DNA of 64,000 nt from Pseudogymnoascus destructans (GCF_001641265.1 NW_020167555.1:82985-146984); one strand, 5' to 3'; counted from the first letter of the stretch, positions 23,505-34,697 are shown. Numbers and translations: made by a program. The notes: generated by a model not told the origin, from the sequence alone.

Positions 23505-24511
23505 ATGGCTGCTCTTCGTTGTCAAAACGCACTGCGGTATACCGTCTGTGGCGCCCCGCCCTATTTGCGCGCCTCTCAGCGAAGATGGGCGCAGGTCCAC
23601 GACATCCGCTTCCTCGTCACTCGCGCACAGCCAGACAGGGTTCTGGAGAAGTATAAGGAGAAGCTGGCGAAGAAGGCGAAATCGTAAGTCGATGTTCTCT
23701 GGTCGGCCCTTGGCGTGAACTTTAGCTGACAAGGTTGGTTCTTGTTAGGGAAGGATTGAGCGATGTCAATGAGTTGAAAGAAGCGTACAAGGATAAAATC
23801 ACAGAGCTGAAGAAGAAACCTGCTACTCCGTCTGGCACTATAGATGGACGCCCACCGCCAGCTCCTGAAGCAATAAACGAAGCTGCAGCCAAGTCGCCAT
23901 TCCCCCCCCCGCCACCGCCACCACAAGTTCCTTCTTCAAAGTCCAGCACGCCTGGTGTACGGACACTATCATCATACCTGGACGTCGCCAAGACGAGAGA
24001 GCTTCCTCACAAGGAAATCGAAACCATATGGCGCCTCCGACACGCCTCAAACCCTCAGTCACTCTGTGCTACCGTGCCGCTAGAGACATACAAGACCATA
24101 GAAGCATCTGCAAAGAAGTTTCCCCACTTCGTCCTACCATTGCCCCGCGAAGGACAGGGCGCAGAGATCCATCTGCTACAGTGGACGTTCCCAGCGCCTG
24201 ATACTGTCACGGTTCTCTTCACCCACCTCGCAGAGTTCAAGTTGAGAGGCGAATTTGCACAGCCGCATACAACTATTACCCACCACTTGGAATTGGCTGC
24301 GGAGAAAGAGGTGGTTCTGGTCCAAGGTCAGGTGATTGAGAACAGAGGAGTCACTGTCGACGAGGCCAAATTTCTGTTGATGTGCCTGCAGAAATTTTAC
24401 GGATTTGGAAGCGAGAGTGCTGACCGTAAGAGGCTACTGGAGCTGTTTGGAAAAGGAGATCCAGCCTTTAAGGTTGAGGATCTGGTTGAGGAGACTGAAA
24501 AGATATTTTAA
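23505..24511 (+). CDS. ATP11: Mitochondrial F1-ATPase assembly chaperone ATP11 (ATPAF1)
   Basis: Chaperone that binds free F1 beta subunits during assembly of ATP synthase in the mitochondrial matrix. Exons 23505-23683 and 23749-24511 give 313 aa. The N-terminus (MAALRCQNALRYTV, RASQRRWAQ) is Arg/Ala-rich and acid-poor, a mitochondrial presequence. A coiled region (VLEKYKEKLAKKAK) and a Pro-rich linker with a run of eight prolines follow. The conserved ATP11 domain then begins (TLSSYLDVAKTRELPHKEIETIWRLRH; HFVLPLPREGQGAEIHLLQW) and ends near FYGFGSES. The intron at 23684-23748 is GTAAGT..TTAG. Confidence 0.92.
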
Positions 24512-25069
24512 ACTAGTGACGAGATATACCGGTGCATTTCTGGCATTGCTGAGGTGTATCATTGTACAACACGCAGGAAGTGTAGGATTAGACAAAGATA
24601 GTGTATATGAACTGTTGAATAGAGATTAGGGATATATTTTCTGCGGTTGTAAATATCTGTCGAGGTAAGGGGTTTTGGTTTTGGCTATCAGACCCAGGAA
24701 ACGACTGTGGACTCCCAACCACCGCTGTTCATCCCACGTGAAAATGATAATACTGACCAGCAAAGCAAGGAGGTATATGTCATATGGTATTGACAAGTGC
24801 GGAGAAACTATCAAGAAACTCGCCACACAACTCAAGCAAACATGCACAGCTGTATTTTGGACAAGTGGATGATCAACCTTGGCACGTATTAATTCCAACA
24901 GCGGTCTTAGCAACAGTCCTCTCCTTCCCCAAGAGCCCCGAAAAAAATATACAGGACAATCCAAACGCCCAGCATGAACAGACGTACTTGAGATGCACAA
25001 AACCAAGCCGGGTACTGTCAACTCCGAGACCAGCGGATGCCCCAGCTCTCAATCCACAGCGCTCTCTGG
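24512..25069. other. Intergenic, no gene seen
   Basis: The 3' flank of ATP11. A CCACGTG/CACGTGA sequence is at 24735-24742. No ORF is supported. Confidence 0.45.
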
Positions 25070-25423
25070 TTATGCCTCCGCCTCCCCGATAAAGTCCTCA
25101 AAGCTTCCCCACACGGTGAACTTTGCAGTAAAATGCGAGAACAGCAGCCTCATGAGCTCATTCGGGTTCTTCATTTGCCTATACGACCCTCGCTTAGACG
25201 GTTCGATAGTGAGCAGCATCCATCCCAGCGCAATCTTCGAGGAGCGATCATAGTCTCGCGGGGGTAGATCGCGCTCCTTGAGAGTTTCCACGCTGAGGGC
25301 GACGGTGTCCCAGGCGTCAGGATCGGTGATTAAGAGGATGCCCTGCAGCTGGCTCCGCCACTCTTCGAAGTTGTCGGGGTTCTTGAGCTTGTAGATCGAG
25401 TATTGCGGGGGTATTGGGGACAT
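25070..25423 (-). CDS. Hypothetical 117-aa protein resembling a Copia-type Gag N-terminus
   Basis: Single open frame from ATG at 25423, start MSPIPPQYSIYKLKNPDNFEEW. The pattern 'L-x-NFEEWRSQLQGIL...W' followed by helical residues and 'IALGWMLLTIEPSKRG' resembles the gag-polypeptide (UBN2/DUF4219) start of Ty1/Copia elements. No zinc knuckle, pol or LTR is present nearby. It may be a small stand-alone fungal protein derived from Gag or an unrelated hypothetical. It ends EDFIGEAEA. Function unknown. Confidence 0.45.
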   Translation of the reverse strand: MSPIPPQYSIYKLKNPDNFEEWRSQLQGILLITDPDAWDTVALSVETLKERDLPPRDYDRSSKIALGWMLLTIEPSKRGSYRQMKNPNELMRLLFSHFTAKFTVWGSFEDFIGEAEA

Positions 25424-27830
25424 CGTTTGGTGTTTGGTTACGCGTGCCTGTTCTTAATTAGAGGGCTTTTGGATAGGGATCCCTTGGTACATACTGGTTT
25501 GGGGGCCCTCGGAGGGGGAAAAGGCTTCTGTAGCTTCAAGTCAAGATAGACCGCCTAGTCGTTTTGCTCCAAATGATTGATCTGTTGGCTGCGTGAGGCG
25601 GATATGACGCATGGGATTGTGAATTAGAGAAAGTGCCAAAGGTAGGATTGTATCATATATTTATGCCGCTCTTGCGTGAAGGAGGAAGGATAATGGCGGC
25701 GTTGAAAGAATGAGAGGGGCTCCCAAAGAGGACATGAGGTTGAAGAGAGTATAGAATTATCGAGGCGGGCTTCACAAGCGTCGAAGGCAGTGCTTGTGAA
25801 GGAGAGTAATTATTCGCGCTTCACAGCTCTGGGTGAGATTATCGAGTGTTTATCCGTGAGTTGTCTCCAGAAACGGCAGGAAGCACCATCCGTACCTGCC
25901 ATTTCAGCCCAAATTTGGTAGCGTTAATCTCATCTATATCGTGCATCTTGCCGTCGCTCACTCAAAATAATAATAATTTTGGTCAATACCATTCACAATC
26001 CGTGTAGTGGAGACGCTGAGTTCAAACCCTATGGAAAGAGGTTGGTGCCAGCATACTGTTCTCAGATGTGACACCGCGTCTGGTGCGTTGCTGAACCTCG
26101 ACCAGCATCAAGTCAGACCTTCCATCCCTTGTCGCACGTCAGTCTCCATACTGATAACTCGTACATAGTATACGGAGTAGAGCAACAGGTAAACTCATAA
26201 AGCGAGTCGGCACTTAGCCCACCCGGATTTTGTTTGAGAGCTGAGAAACTCATATTTAATCCTGGTCTTTTTGTTTTTTATCTAGCTCCCCTCGGATTTA
26301 AATCCTATTGGCAGATATAATTATAAGGGGTCTATTTGGAGGCTTGCCAGACATTCGAGCATTGATTGCTATCCGGCTCAACGCACCCCGCAAGACTATT
26401 ACACAAGAGCACCGTCTGATAAACTTCATATGGCATCCGCCGAGACATCATAATCCTTCGCTTGGGTTCTCTGCGAAATACGGGATAGCAAATCTTCGCA
26501 GAGTTCGTAAAGCAAGACAACACGCGGGATTTGTCTGTGTTCGGCTTAGACACCAACCCACAAGCTGCATGAGTAAGGGTTCGGGGAACAAGTCAACTGC
26601 CAAGTCAAGCGTATACGAAGTACGATGCGTGATAGGGAGCTAGAGCAGGGGCAGCATCTATTTTGGATTATCAACTGTGATACCAGCGCGGCGATCAACT
26701 GTTTGCACTTGGTTGCTCTGTCTTAGCGGCGCTCGGGAAGCTCGCCTCGGGCTGGATCTAGGGGTTGGTGGCTTTCGGGGCACGGGGGTATCAGCCTTCT
26801 CCGTGCCCCTCCACAAATCCCAACTCTTCATACAGTTCGTTCCAAGCAGCGTTACTCCACGTACAAAGTAACTGATCGTCATATTTTCGAGGTATACTTA
26901 AAGTTTTTGTCCGTGTTGCTGGCACGGCGATCTTTTCTTGGCGCGCGATTGCTGGAACCGAGCTCGTCGGATACCCGCGCCTTGAGGATCCGAGCATTCG
27001 CCATATTCCCCTTACTCTATCTACGTATGCAGAAGACCAGTTTTGGATATCTGTCTTACTTCAACAGCGTCGAAGGTGCTCTCCGTGATGTCACGTAGTT
27101 TGGCAGAATCGTCTTGGCATGGAATTGCTGCAACCGAGCTCCATCACGCCTCTCAGTTATACTCCAAATTCAACGAGCCGTTCGGGAGCCTCACCAACGT
27201 CCCCAGCCTTCTCGGAATGTGGATGAGGCTAACAGTTTATTTTAGGTCTCTACGCTAAGATGGTTGCTTTGGGTGATGGAGACGGGCCCTACTCCTGAAA
27301 TGGCCCGTCCCGTTGTCCCCATCCCCGTTCCTCTCATAGTATGACTGCAGGCTTTATGACATGGCTATGAGATGCATCTATTTCTTGATGACAAAGTTGG
27401 TGACTTATTTTGCAGTGGCTGTCAGCCTCGACGCTAAGTCGAGGTTTGTCAATCGGTTAAATCGATCGCGTGCATCCTCAGGAGTGCACCGCTCAGCTTG
27501 TGCACTTTCGAATATGTCTCCAGGTCCCAACTGAGATGCAAGGGCCTCGATCGACGGAACTATTGATTGATGGTGAGCACCAAGCCGTGACATATCCATA
27601 TCCTTGCGTCATTGATTATCTTTCTGCTTCAAGTCGGATGAGAATAGATGAATAGGGGAAGAGTCCATAGTCTATATTTCGTATCTGAATTACTATAAAG
27701 CCATTGTCTTTCCCTCCTCATCCGTTCATCAACCAGCCATCCAGACATTAGCATCTTCTCATCTGCCTTCCAGCCTCCAACTTTTATATACTCAAACTTT
27801 TGCCTCCTTTCAGCCAAGCTACTATCCAAC
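25424..27830. other. 2.4-kb gene-poor stretch
   Basis: Only ORFs of about 60-110 codons in inconsistent frames are present, with no recognisable family and no splice-consistent chain. From about 27660, a TATAAAG-containing, CT-rich segment forms the likely promoter and leader of the secreted-protein gene at 27831. Confidence 0.45.
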
Positions 27831-28586
27831 ATGCGTTTCTCAGTCACCGCCACCGCGCTCTTCGCTCTCGTTGCAGCAACCCCGTCGGCCGCCAACCAAT
27901 GGACCAGCCAACTCACCAAGGACCTTCAAGGCCTGGCTTTGTCCACAAGGTCCATCTGGGGACCTACTGGAACTATCACCCGCGTTGATGGCCCTCTATT
28001 CGCGGATAACTTGGGCAACTTCCCTGTGGGTTTTTAGTCATCGTCCGTATAGAACAGTTTCTCATTCGGATTTATAGAAAATCGTCGGTGGATTGAAGGC
28101 CATTGTCAAGAAGGTCAACGAAGTGACCGCCAGCCTTCCCCATGCCTTTCCAGGTGTCGAGTTGAAGGACTTGTACCCAATCGATTGGGCATATGATGAT
28201 GTAAGTCCAACCCACCCATAAGGAGTACCGTGCCTCTCGGATAGAAACTAACGCCCCATAGTTCCTCGTCGACCAGCAAATCCTCATGAATGTCCTGAAC
28301 CTCAAGTCGCATAAGTTCAGCGACAGCATTCCTATCAAGGCTGATCCTCTCATCGCGGTCCTCAACGAGCTCGAACCCGCCATTAACGTAAGATTCCCCC
28401 TCCAAGACCACACGCTCATATGACTGACTATTTGCATAGTGCTTTGCTGATGCCGCCAAACTCCTGTTCCTACCAGAGCCCCACCTGCTGGAGAATAAGC
28501 GTAACACCCTCAGCAAGACAATCAAGGCCGTGGTTAGCAACTACAGCCCAAAGGCCCCTAAGGTCATGCGCACTTTCACCGCTTAG
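27831..28586 (+). CDS. Small secreted protein of unknown function
   Basis: Four exons (27831-28025, 28078-28200, 28262-28387, 28440-28586) give 196 aa with all junctions in phase 0. The first 20 residues (MRFSVTATALFALVAATPSA) are a clear signal peptide. The mature part is alpha-helical by composition (IVGGLKAIVKKVNEVTASLP; FLVDQQILMNVLNL; HLLENKRNTLSKTIKAVVSN). It has one cysteine in the last exon, so no disulfide framework. The layout recalls small secreted helical fungal proteins such as HsbA, but I do not recognise the family. Introns 28026-28077, 28201-28261 and 28388-28439 are canonical. Confidence 0.75.
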
Positions 28587-29114
28587 AGTGCCCAAGGGTA
28601 ACTCTTTGTGGTGGCCAAGGCCAAATGCGGGGAGAAAAAGGAGTGTCGTGGGGAATATTTGTATTCGAAGATGGCGGGTTTGTAATTATTACGAGCTAGT
28701 TTGAGATTCATAAATGACAGTGAATTTATCATTCTTTACATGATTAGCATCTTGATTGGCGGTTTTCTGGCCTCGTTATCACTAGACGATTCGGCGCGAG
28801 CAGGTCCGAACTGTAAACACTTAACACTGGACAATCCGAAGGGAGCAGCCGCCTCAAACTATAAACACTTACCTCTGGACGATCCGGCACAAGTAGCCTG
28901 TCGCGTGTTTACTATATTCCCCCACAGATCATCTGCCGCCGAGCACTCTAAATCCGGGCAATTTAATTATGAAACTTCGGAAAATACACAGCATTTCGCA
29001 CCAATAATTTCATCGACCCTATAGTATGGCAGTCACACGGCACTATCAATTTAATCGGCCAACTCTATTATATAGGGTTGACATTTCTCATTCAAATGCA
29101 GCAAGACAATCATC
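28587..29114. repeat. Intergenic with ~46-bp imperfect minisatellite (28785-28915)
   Basis: Three imperfect units share 'CTRGACRATYCGG', then 'GAGCAG/AAGTAG', then 'AACT(G/A)TAAACACTTA'. The rest is AT-rich flank. No gene is supported beyond a 107-codon ORF made of these repeats. Confidence 0.6.
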
Positions 29115-29960
29115 ATGAAGATTGCAACCATCCTCGGTTTGGCCGGCACTGCCGCAGCGCACGGTTACGTTTCTAGCATCGTAGCAGACGGCGTCACCAC
29201 TTCAGGTTGGCTTATCTCCTACTGGTATGACTTAGTGAACGGTATTCCCATTCCCCAGACCCCAGGATGGTACGAAGAGGCGTTGGACCTTGGATTCGTC
29301 CCCTCCCAATGAATACCAGTATGTCTGTTGTGGCAAAACCAAGTCCAGACTAACAAAAGCAGAGACCCCAACATCGCCTGCCACAAGAATGCAGTCAGAA
29401 CGTCTCGGCGACGGTTGCTGCGGGCGGATCCGTCAAGTTCCAGTGGACTGCGCGGCCGCACAACACCGGCCCTGTCTTGACCTAGGTTGCCAAATGCAGC
29501 GGAGACTGCAAAAATGCGGACAAGACCGCGCTCAAGTTTGTCAAGATTGATGAGTCTGGAATTGACCTCAGGTCTGGGCTGCTGGTAAGCTGATAGCTGA
29601 CGGCAATGCGTGGATTACTAAGTGCCAAATACTCTTGCTCCAGGTATGCCTGTCTCTTCTTTAGTCAGCCCCTTTTCGCCGGCCTCTGCTAACAATAACA
29701 GGCCATTATGTCTCCCGCCACGAAATTATCGCGTGCCACAGTTGCACTTCGCTTAATGGCGCGCAAAACTATCCGTTCTGCTTGAACATTGACGTGACGG
29801 GTTCTGGCACAGCAAACCCGGTGGGAACTGTTGTCTCCAGCCTTTACGGCAAGAATGACCCAGGTATTTTATTCGACCCGTATGTCACGATGACGAGTTA
29901 TAAAATCCCCGGGCCTGCTATGTGGACTGGGCAGTTCTACCCAACTCGACAATTCCTATG
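29115..29960 (+). pseudogene. Broken AA9 (GH61) lytic polysaccharide monooxygenase
   Basis: AA9 enzymes are secreted copper oxidases that cleave cellulose. A signal peptide (MKIATILGLAGTAAA) is followed directly by HGYV, the N-terminal copper-binding His. Later AA9 blocks are recognisable: DPNIACHKNA, SVKFQWTARPHNTGPVL (second His), NAWI, GHYVSRHEIIACHS, NGAQNYPFCLNIDV (Gln/Tyr site) and DPGILFDPY. Breaks are an extra C in a CCCC run at 29300-29303 before the first intron, loss of about 7 nt near 29391-29397, and a TAG at 29483-29485 replacing an expected Tyr codon. The intron at about 29318-29361 is still canonical. The coding sequence fades out after about 29960. Confidence 0.8.
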
Positions 29961-30058
29961 TCTGCACTTGTGGATGGAGAAGTTCTGTTTCGTTGACGGA
30001 TGTATATATTCATGCACATACTATATGTATACTCGAGAGAGAATGCACATACCAACTT

Positions 30059-31050
30059 CTATTCCACCTCGTACCAAAACTTTAGTCCATGCAGATCACG
30101 TAGACTCTTCAGTGCCTCCGGCGTCTGATCTGGCCAGTTTTCTCCAATCACCTTCAGCACCTCCTCAAACATAATCTTATACCCCGCGGGCGTTATATGG
30201 AGGCCTGACAGATTAGCATCGCCACTTAGAACTTAGAATAAGACAACAAGCGTACCGTCATCTAAAAATGATTTCAAAACATCACTGAAGCCCGCAGCAA
30301 TTGACCCCCCCGTCCTCATGGTACCCTCCAACCCACCCAGCCTTTGCCACGAAGACACTCCAGAGATCGACAACTGGCGTCCCCGTTTCTTTTCCCACCT
30401 TCGTCACGGCATCTGCGTAAAGCGCAGTGTTACGGTTGTATCTCTTCACCTCCGTATACCCATTCTTCACGTCTTCTCTGGCAATGAACGTCTCCTCGAT
30501 CGGCGGAGGCCCTATGAGAATTATTCTCGGCGGGGGATCGTGCGCAGCAATTAGGGGATGCGAGATCATATCTCTAAGGTTCTGAGTAAAGTCTGGGATA
30601 GACACATACTGCGTGTCCACGAGAGGTGGGCCAAGATTAGAGTCATTGGCGCCAAAGAAGGTGGTGAGGAACCGGACGCGGGCTTGGGAAGGGGCCGGCA
30701 GGATGGCAGGTAGAATTTCCACGGCGTTATTTGTGTTGTAGCCGCTACGAGAGGGTGTCAGTCAAAGTCATTTTTGTTTGGAATGGAATATAGGTTACCC
30801 AAACCCACGATTTATCACATCTAGCTTCAACATATAGGCTGGGGGTAGGGTTAGCCTTGAAGATCCTTGAGGTGCTTAGCCGTACCATTTTGCAGGGCAG
30901 AGGCAAACGCAAATCCATGCTCCTGGTCGTTGGATTTCTCGGTGATGCTGTCCCCTGTAACACCGTCAGTTTGAGCTAGTAGGAGGGTTCACATTCCATA
31001 CCGAAGAGAAGGAACTGGTCGAGAGGACCAACTGGGAGCTGGCTTGGCAT
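30059..31050 (-). CDS. SGNH/GDSL esterase (IAH1-like), with one homopolymer frameshift
   Basis: Isoamyl-acetate-hydrolysing-esterase-like SGNH hydrolase. Five exons (31002-31050, 30886-30954, 30799-30838, 30256-30744, 30059-30204). Block I Ser is in LFGDSITE, block II Gly in NRGFGGYNTNNA, block III Asn in FFGANDSN, and the catalytic Asp/His block in DDGLHITPAGY. The third splice junction is rebuilt precisely around RGFGGYNT. The exon total is 793 nt, one too many. The extra base falls in a C7 run at 30305-30311: with six Cs the frame runs straight from YHEDGG into SIAAGFSDVLKSFLDDG and yields about 263 aa. As read, the frame stops soon after the run. The hAT-like element starts 13 bp upstream of the ATG (TSD 5 bp upstream), so the native promoter is displaced. 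It is either a young pseudogene or intact with an assembly indel. Confidence 0.8.
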
Positions 31051-31055
31051 TTTGT

Positions 31056-31063
31056 ATTACAAT
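31056..31063. repeat. Target site duplication, left (ATTACAAT)
   Basis: Identical to 35646-35653 on the other side of the element. 8-bp duplications are typical of hAT transposition. Confidence 0.85.
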
Positions 31064-31765
31064 TAGGCTGCGCACTGGGTACTCACGAGTCGAGTAGTAG
31101 AATTTTTACTCACCCAGCTGAGTTACTCGCTCATGTCCCGAGTATTGTTGAATGAGGATTACTCACTTGCTGAGTACCTAGTATGGGTCTTTGTTGGAAC
31201 AGGAAGTACCGTGGTACGGGATCACACACAAATCATGTGGTTTCTCCAGTGGTCGGGACTTCTCACGGGTGCAACGGGGCAGGAATTCTCACACAGTATA
31301 TAGCTTACTATAGCAAAATAAGATCGATTGATTAACTACACTATCTAATGGGCCTACGTGGCTATTTGTAGGCCTTTCGGAGGTTCTGCTTCGACCCCCC
31401 AAAAGCCCCCTATTCTGGTGGCTTCAGAGCTGAAACCCCAGTTGAGACTGTGGTGGTTTCCAGCACCGGTCGGAGATCCTGGGATGCCGTAGTGGATTAT
31501 AGGGCCAAATACCACCGTATCCCACGCCCACGGCCTACTCTCCAACAGTCTTGGCAACTCAGTTATATCACGTGTTTGATTAGCCATTACTTATGTTAAA
31601 AACGGGGTGCGACTTCATTGATCAAGACGCCACAACTCCAACTCCATTCCCATATTGTTGATGTCCTATTCCACACTATAACCTTTGGCCTTTAGGTACC
31701 AGGTTACCAGATGGTTGCCAGAACTCATCTGACCTTCATTCCTGGGTGAGAGACATTTCCATCGA

Positions 31766-32339
31766 TTAAGCCCACAGCTTAAACATCATATCCTGCAAAC
31801 GCCGAACCAATATCATACCCTTTGCCTGAATTGTCACTCTCTTCGCATGAATAGCGAGGAGGTTTGTCACTATAACTGTTAGTATGTCCCTGTCACTATG
31901 TTTAAACATCATACTCTCAAATTCTCGAATGAGGAAGCATTCAGCAGCTTCCTAAAGAGCTAGGATAGCAGATTGCTGGAAGCGAAGATTGGACTTGAAG
32001 TCTTCTGTGATTTCCCTAACAAGACGCTGGAATGGGAGCTAGTATCAAGTTGCTGTCTTCTGATATCGCGGAGAGCCTTGGTGCCTATATGTTTATTAGA
32101 GAGTTCTGGTAATCCTCTGGTAATCCTCTGGTAATCCTCTTACTAGACTTTGTGCAGCGCGTGGCCTTCTGAGCATGATTGTTGCTAGCTTGAGATGAGC
32201 AAACTGGAGCTTTTCTTGCTGTGCCCACAGCCTTTTCCTGTCCCTTTCCGCCAAGCCCAGAGCCAGCCCGTAATCCAAGTGGCATCCTTGGTGCTATGCC
32301 GCCAGTTGATCTCCTAGCAGTTTGCTTGGTACGAGTCAT
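31766..32339 (-). pseudogene. Histone H3-like gene (decayed) inside the hAT-like element
   Basis: Starts MTRTKQTARRSTGGIAPR, nearly the H3 tail (K4 and R8 kept, K9 to R, K14 to I, K18 to M). A longer basic stretch of about 45 residues follows, then TKALRDIRR and the histone fold (LPFQRLVREITEDFK, LRFQQSAILAL, EAAECFLIREFE, TNLLAIHAKRVTIQAK, RRLQ). Two introns are visible: 32085-32143 (GTAAGA..TATAG) and 31870-31914 (GTATGA, TACTAAC, TTATAG); the second joins REFE to MTNLLAIHAKRV exactly as in H3. Decay: a 1-2 nt loss near 32040 before LPFQRL, and CAG to TAG at the Gln of ALQEA. A captured host H3 or a variant carried by the transposon are both possible. Confidence 0.8.
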
Positions 32340-32738
32340 TTGCTAATATCAAGGTGAGTTAGTAAAGTAAACACAAGATAAAGAAGTAGATCAAAAGATA
32401 TGTGTACTTACAGTGAGTTTGTAGAAAGAATATTGCAGAAGAAGAGTATAGTAAAGAGGTAGAGGTTGAAAGGTATGTGTTTTATATGAAGGTGCGCATT
32501 GTGGTGTTGTTTTTGGAACAGTAATTCTTTGTAGGTGAATATTCCTTCACAAATATTTTTGTTTGCAACTTTAAAATAACCACGACCTTAGAACCACCTT
32601 CCTTGGTTACTCTCCGATCTACACATTCTTCTTCCCTTTTGAGCCTTTACCTCTTCACTAGGACTTCAACTAAGTTTATTATCTTGATTCTATAGCCAGA
32701 ACTTCTGGAGATCTCTGCTAATCACGTGTTTAGTTAGT
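32340..32738. promoter_or_regulatory. Divergent interval between the H3-like gene and the + strand cargo gene
   Basis: About 400 bp, AT-rich, lies between two head-to-head ORFs inside the transposon. It probably contains a bidirectional promoter; no motif could be assigned. Confidence 0.4.
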
Positions 32739-34230
32739 ATGGCGAAACTCAAGGCACATGAAGAACTCTCCACTAATGCGAATACTATCAAAGCTCGCAA
32801 CTGCGTCTCCAACCTTACTGAAGATGAGAAGGCTGTTCACTTAGCACTCAAGGCTGACCATGCTGATCTGAGCTACTACTTAAAGAAGTTATATAAGTCT
32901 GCAAAGTGTAAGGATGCCTCCTTACCTAGATACTCGAAGAACCCGCCTCAGAGCTGTTACGGTCACCACAAGCATGAAATCCGACTCGGTGTGGTTTCGG
33001 ACCAGTAGAGGAGGACATAGCGAGTTACACTATAGTGGGGGACAGTAAGGGTGTAGGGTTCAGGGTCGATGCGGACCTGTTGCGGTGAAAGGTTCAGGGC
33101 TAGGGTTGGGATAACCGAGTCGGGCCCGTTTCGGGTACTTAAGGAAACAAACTTAACGGGGTTCCCCCTTCATCTTTTTTGTATCCTTCGTAGTAGACCT
33201 ATAGGATAGCATCCTTTTAGCCTCCAACTCGCACTCTCATATGCTATTACTGTGAGCTGGGTGCCCTGTGTCATTACACAAAGTATATCGCTGCCTCTAC
33301 TGAAGACAAGACACGTCTACAGAATGAATTGAAGGTTGAGTGTATTTGTGTTCGGTAAGTTCCTTCTGGTAATCTCTGGTAGCCTCAATCTAACTATAAA
33401 CAGGACTGAGAAGGGTACCCATGCATCTTGCATTGCGAATCAGAAAGTCAAGAATATTAGCGCCTCTTCTTCTCCACAAGCCCCACCATCTACTCCGCCC
33501 AAACAACTTCTGTCTGAGCTTGCTGCATTTGAGGGTATCTCAAGTATTCCAATCGATGACAATCATAACAGCGAATGGGAGGATACTGAGGTTGAAGACG
33601 ATTTGGAGTTGGAGCTTATGTTACAGCGCGAGATATTTTAAATGACGAGGCTGTTCTACCAGATGAGCTTTCCGATGAAGAGATCACTAGCACCCAGGCT
33701 CTCTTAACTCAAGCGCACATTGATGTATGCTACCTCATAATCTGGTAATCTTCTGGTGATACTAATAGTTGATAGGCCCATGAAGAGTCCAATTTCCGCA
33801 AGTGGCAACATTTCTGGGATAGCTGTATCCACTCATATACGAGAAAGGCTGGAAAGCTGAGAAAGAAGCCTGAGCGTCTCTTTGAGTATATGCCGTGGAT
33901 TGATGTAGAGGAAGGGTACGTCTCTGATCATCCTAGCAATCTTCTGGCAATACTAATTGTTTATTATAGCACTTTTCACGAGGTTATCCCACCACATAAA
34001 TATTTCTGTTTGTACGAGCAGGCAGTTTGGAAAGTGGGCCTAATTACCAGGACCTGTGCAGTGGTACCCAAAGTCTTACAATCTTGTCGACAATGGATGG
34101 TTGCAAATATCCACTCATAGTTCTAGCTTCAAAGAGGCGTTCTTACTTGTCTACTCTAAGAAGTTTGATAAGGAAAAGTGGGCTAAGGTATCAGCTGCAC
34201 AGGATATGTTGTTCCTGGAGCTAGAGTAGA
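32739..34230 (+). pseudogene. Unidentified transposon cargo gene, interrupted by a solo LTR
   Basis: Start MAKLKAHEELSTNANTIKAR. Excising the LTR and one target copy rejoins YYLKKLYKSAK to YIAASTEDKTRLQNE in frame. Exons continue over introns at about 33355-33403 (GTAAGT..CAG), 33726-33776 and 33915-33969. Visible pieces are a Pro/Ser-rich acidic stretch (SSSPQAPPSTPPKQ) and FRKWQHFWDSCIHSYTRKAGK. A one-base frameshift at about 33640 (after LQREIF) breaks it, and the 3' part is degraded. I recognise no family. It may be a second transposition-related protein or captured host DNA. Confidence 0.5.
32907..33278 (+). mobile_element. Solo LTR of Gypsy family, inserted in the hAT-like element
   Basis: Begins TGTAAGGATGCC and ends GTCATTACA, with 5-bp duplications CAAAG at 32902-32906 and 33279-33283. 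It is homologous to the LTRs at 56254 and 63747 (shared block with ATCTTTTTTGTATCCTTCG, read in the opposite sense). The coding sense is + relative to the Gypsy element. Confidence 0.85.
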
Positions 34231-34443
34231 GGAGAACTTGAGTTGCTAAAGTTATAGCGCTGGAGTACCTTTCGCGTTGGAAAACCAGGTATTTAAGTAC
34301 TTCATCGTAGCCAGACTTCTGGTAACCTTCTGATAATCGAGCAATTTGCCAAATGCCATCTCAATACTCAGAGTTGTTTGATTCTGACAGTATTCTCAGA
34401 CTCTTTTCCGTCTTCTCAACGACTATCCTCATTAAATTAAGTC

Positions 34444-34692
34444 TGTAAGGACACAGGGCACCCAGCTCACAGTAATAGCATATGAGAGTGCGAGTCAGAG
34501 GCTAAACGGATGCTATCCTATAGGTCTACTACGAAGGATACAAAAAAGATGAAGAGAGGAACCCCCGTTGGGTCAATCTCCTTAAGTACCCGAAACGGGT
34601 CCGACTCAGCTAACCTGCCTTAACTCTTATCATGTGACCGTAACCTGCCCGACTCAGATCCTTTCCATCACTGAGGGACAGGCATCCTTACA
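34444..34692 (-). mobile_element. Second solo LTR of the same family, opposite orientation
   Basis: Begins TGTAAGGACACAGGG and ends GGCATCCTTACA, with duplications AAGTC at 34439-34443 and 34693-34697. It is about 120 bp shorter than the first copy. Together the two solo LTRs form an inverted pair 1.2 kb apart. Confidence 0.85.
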
Positions 34693-34697
34693 AAGTC

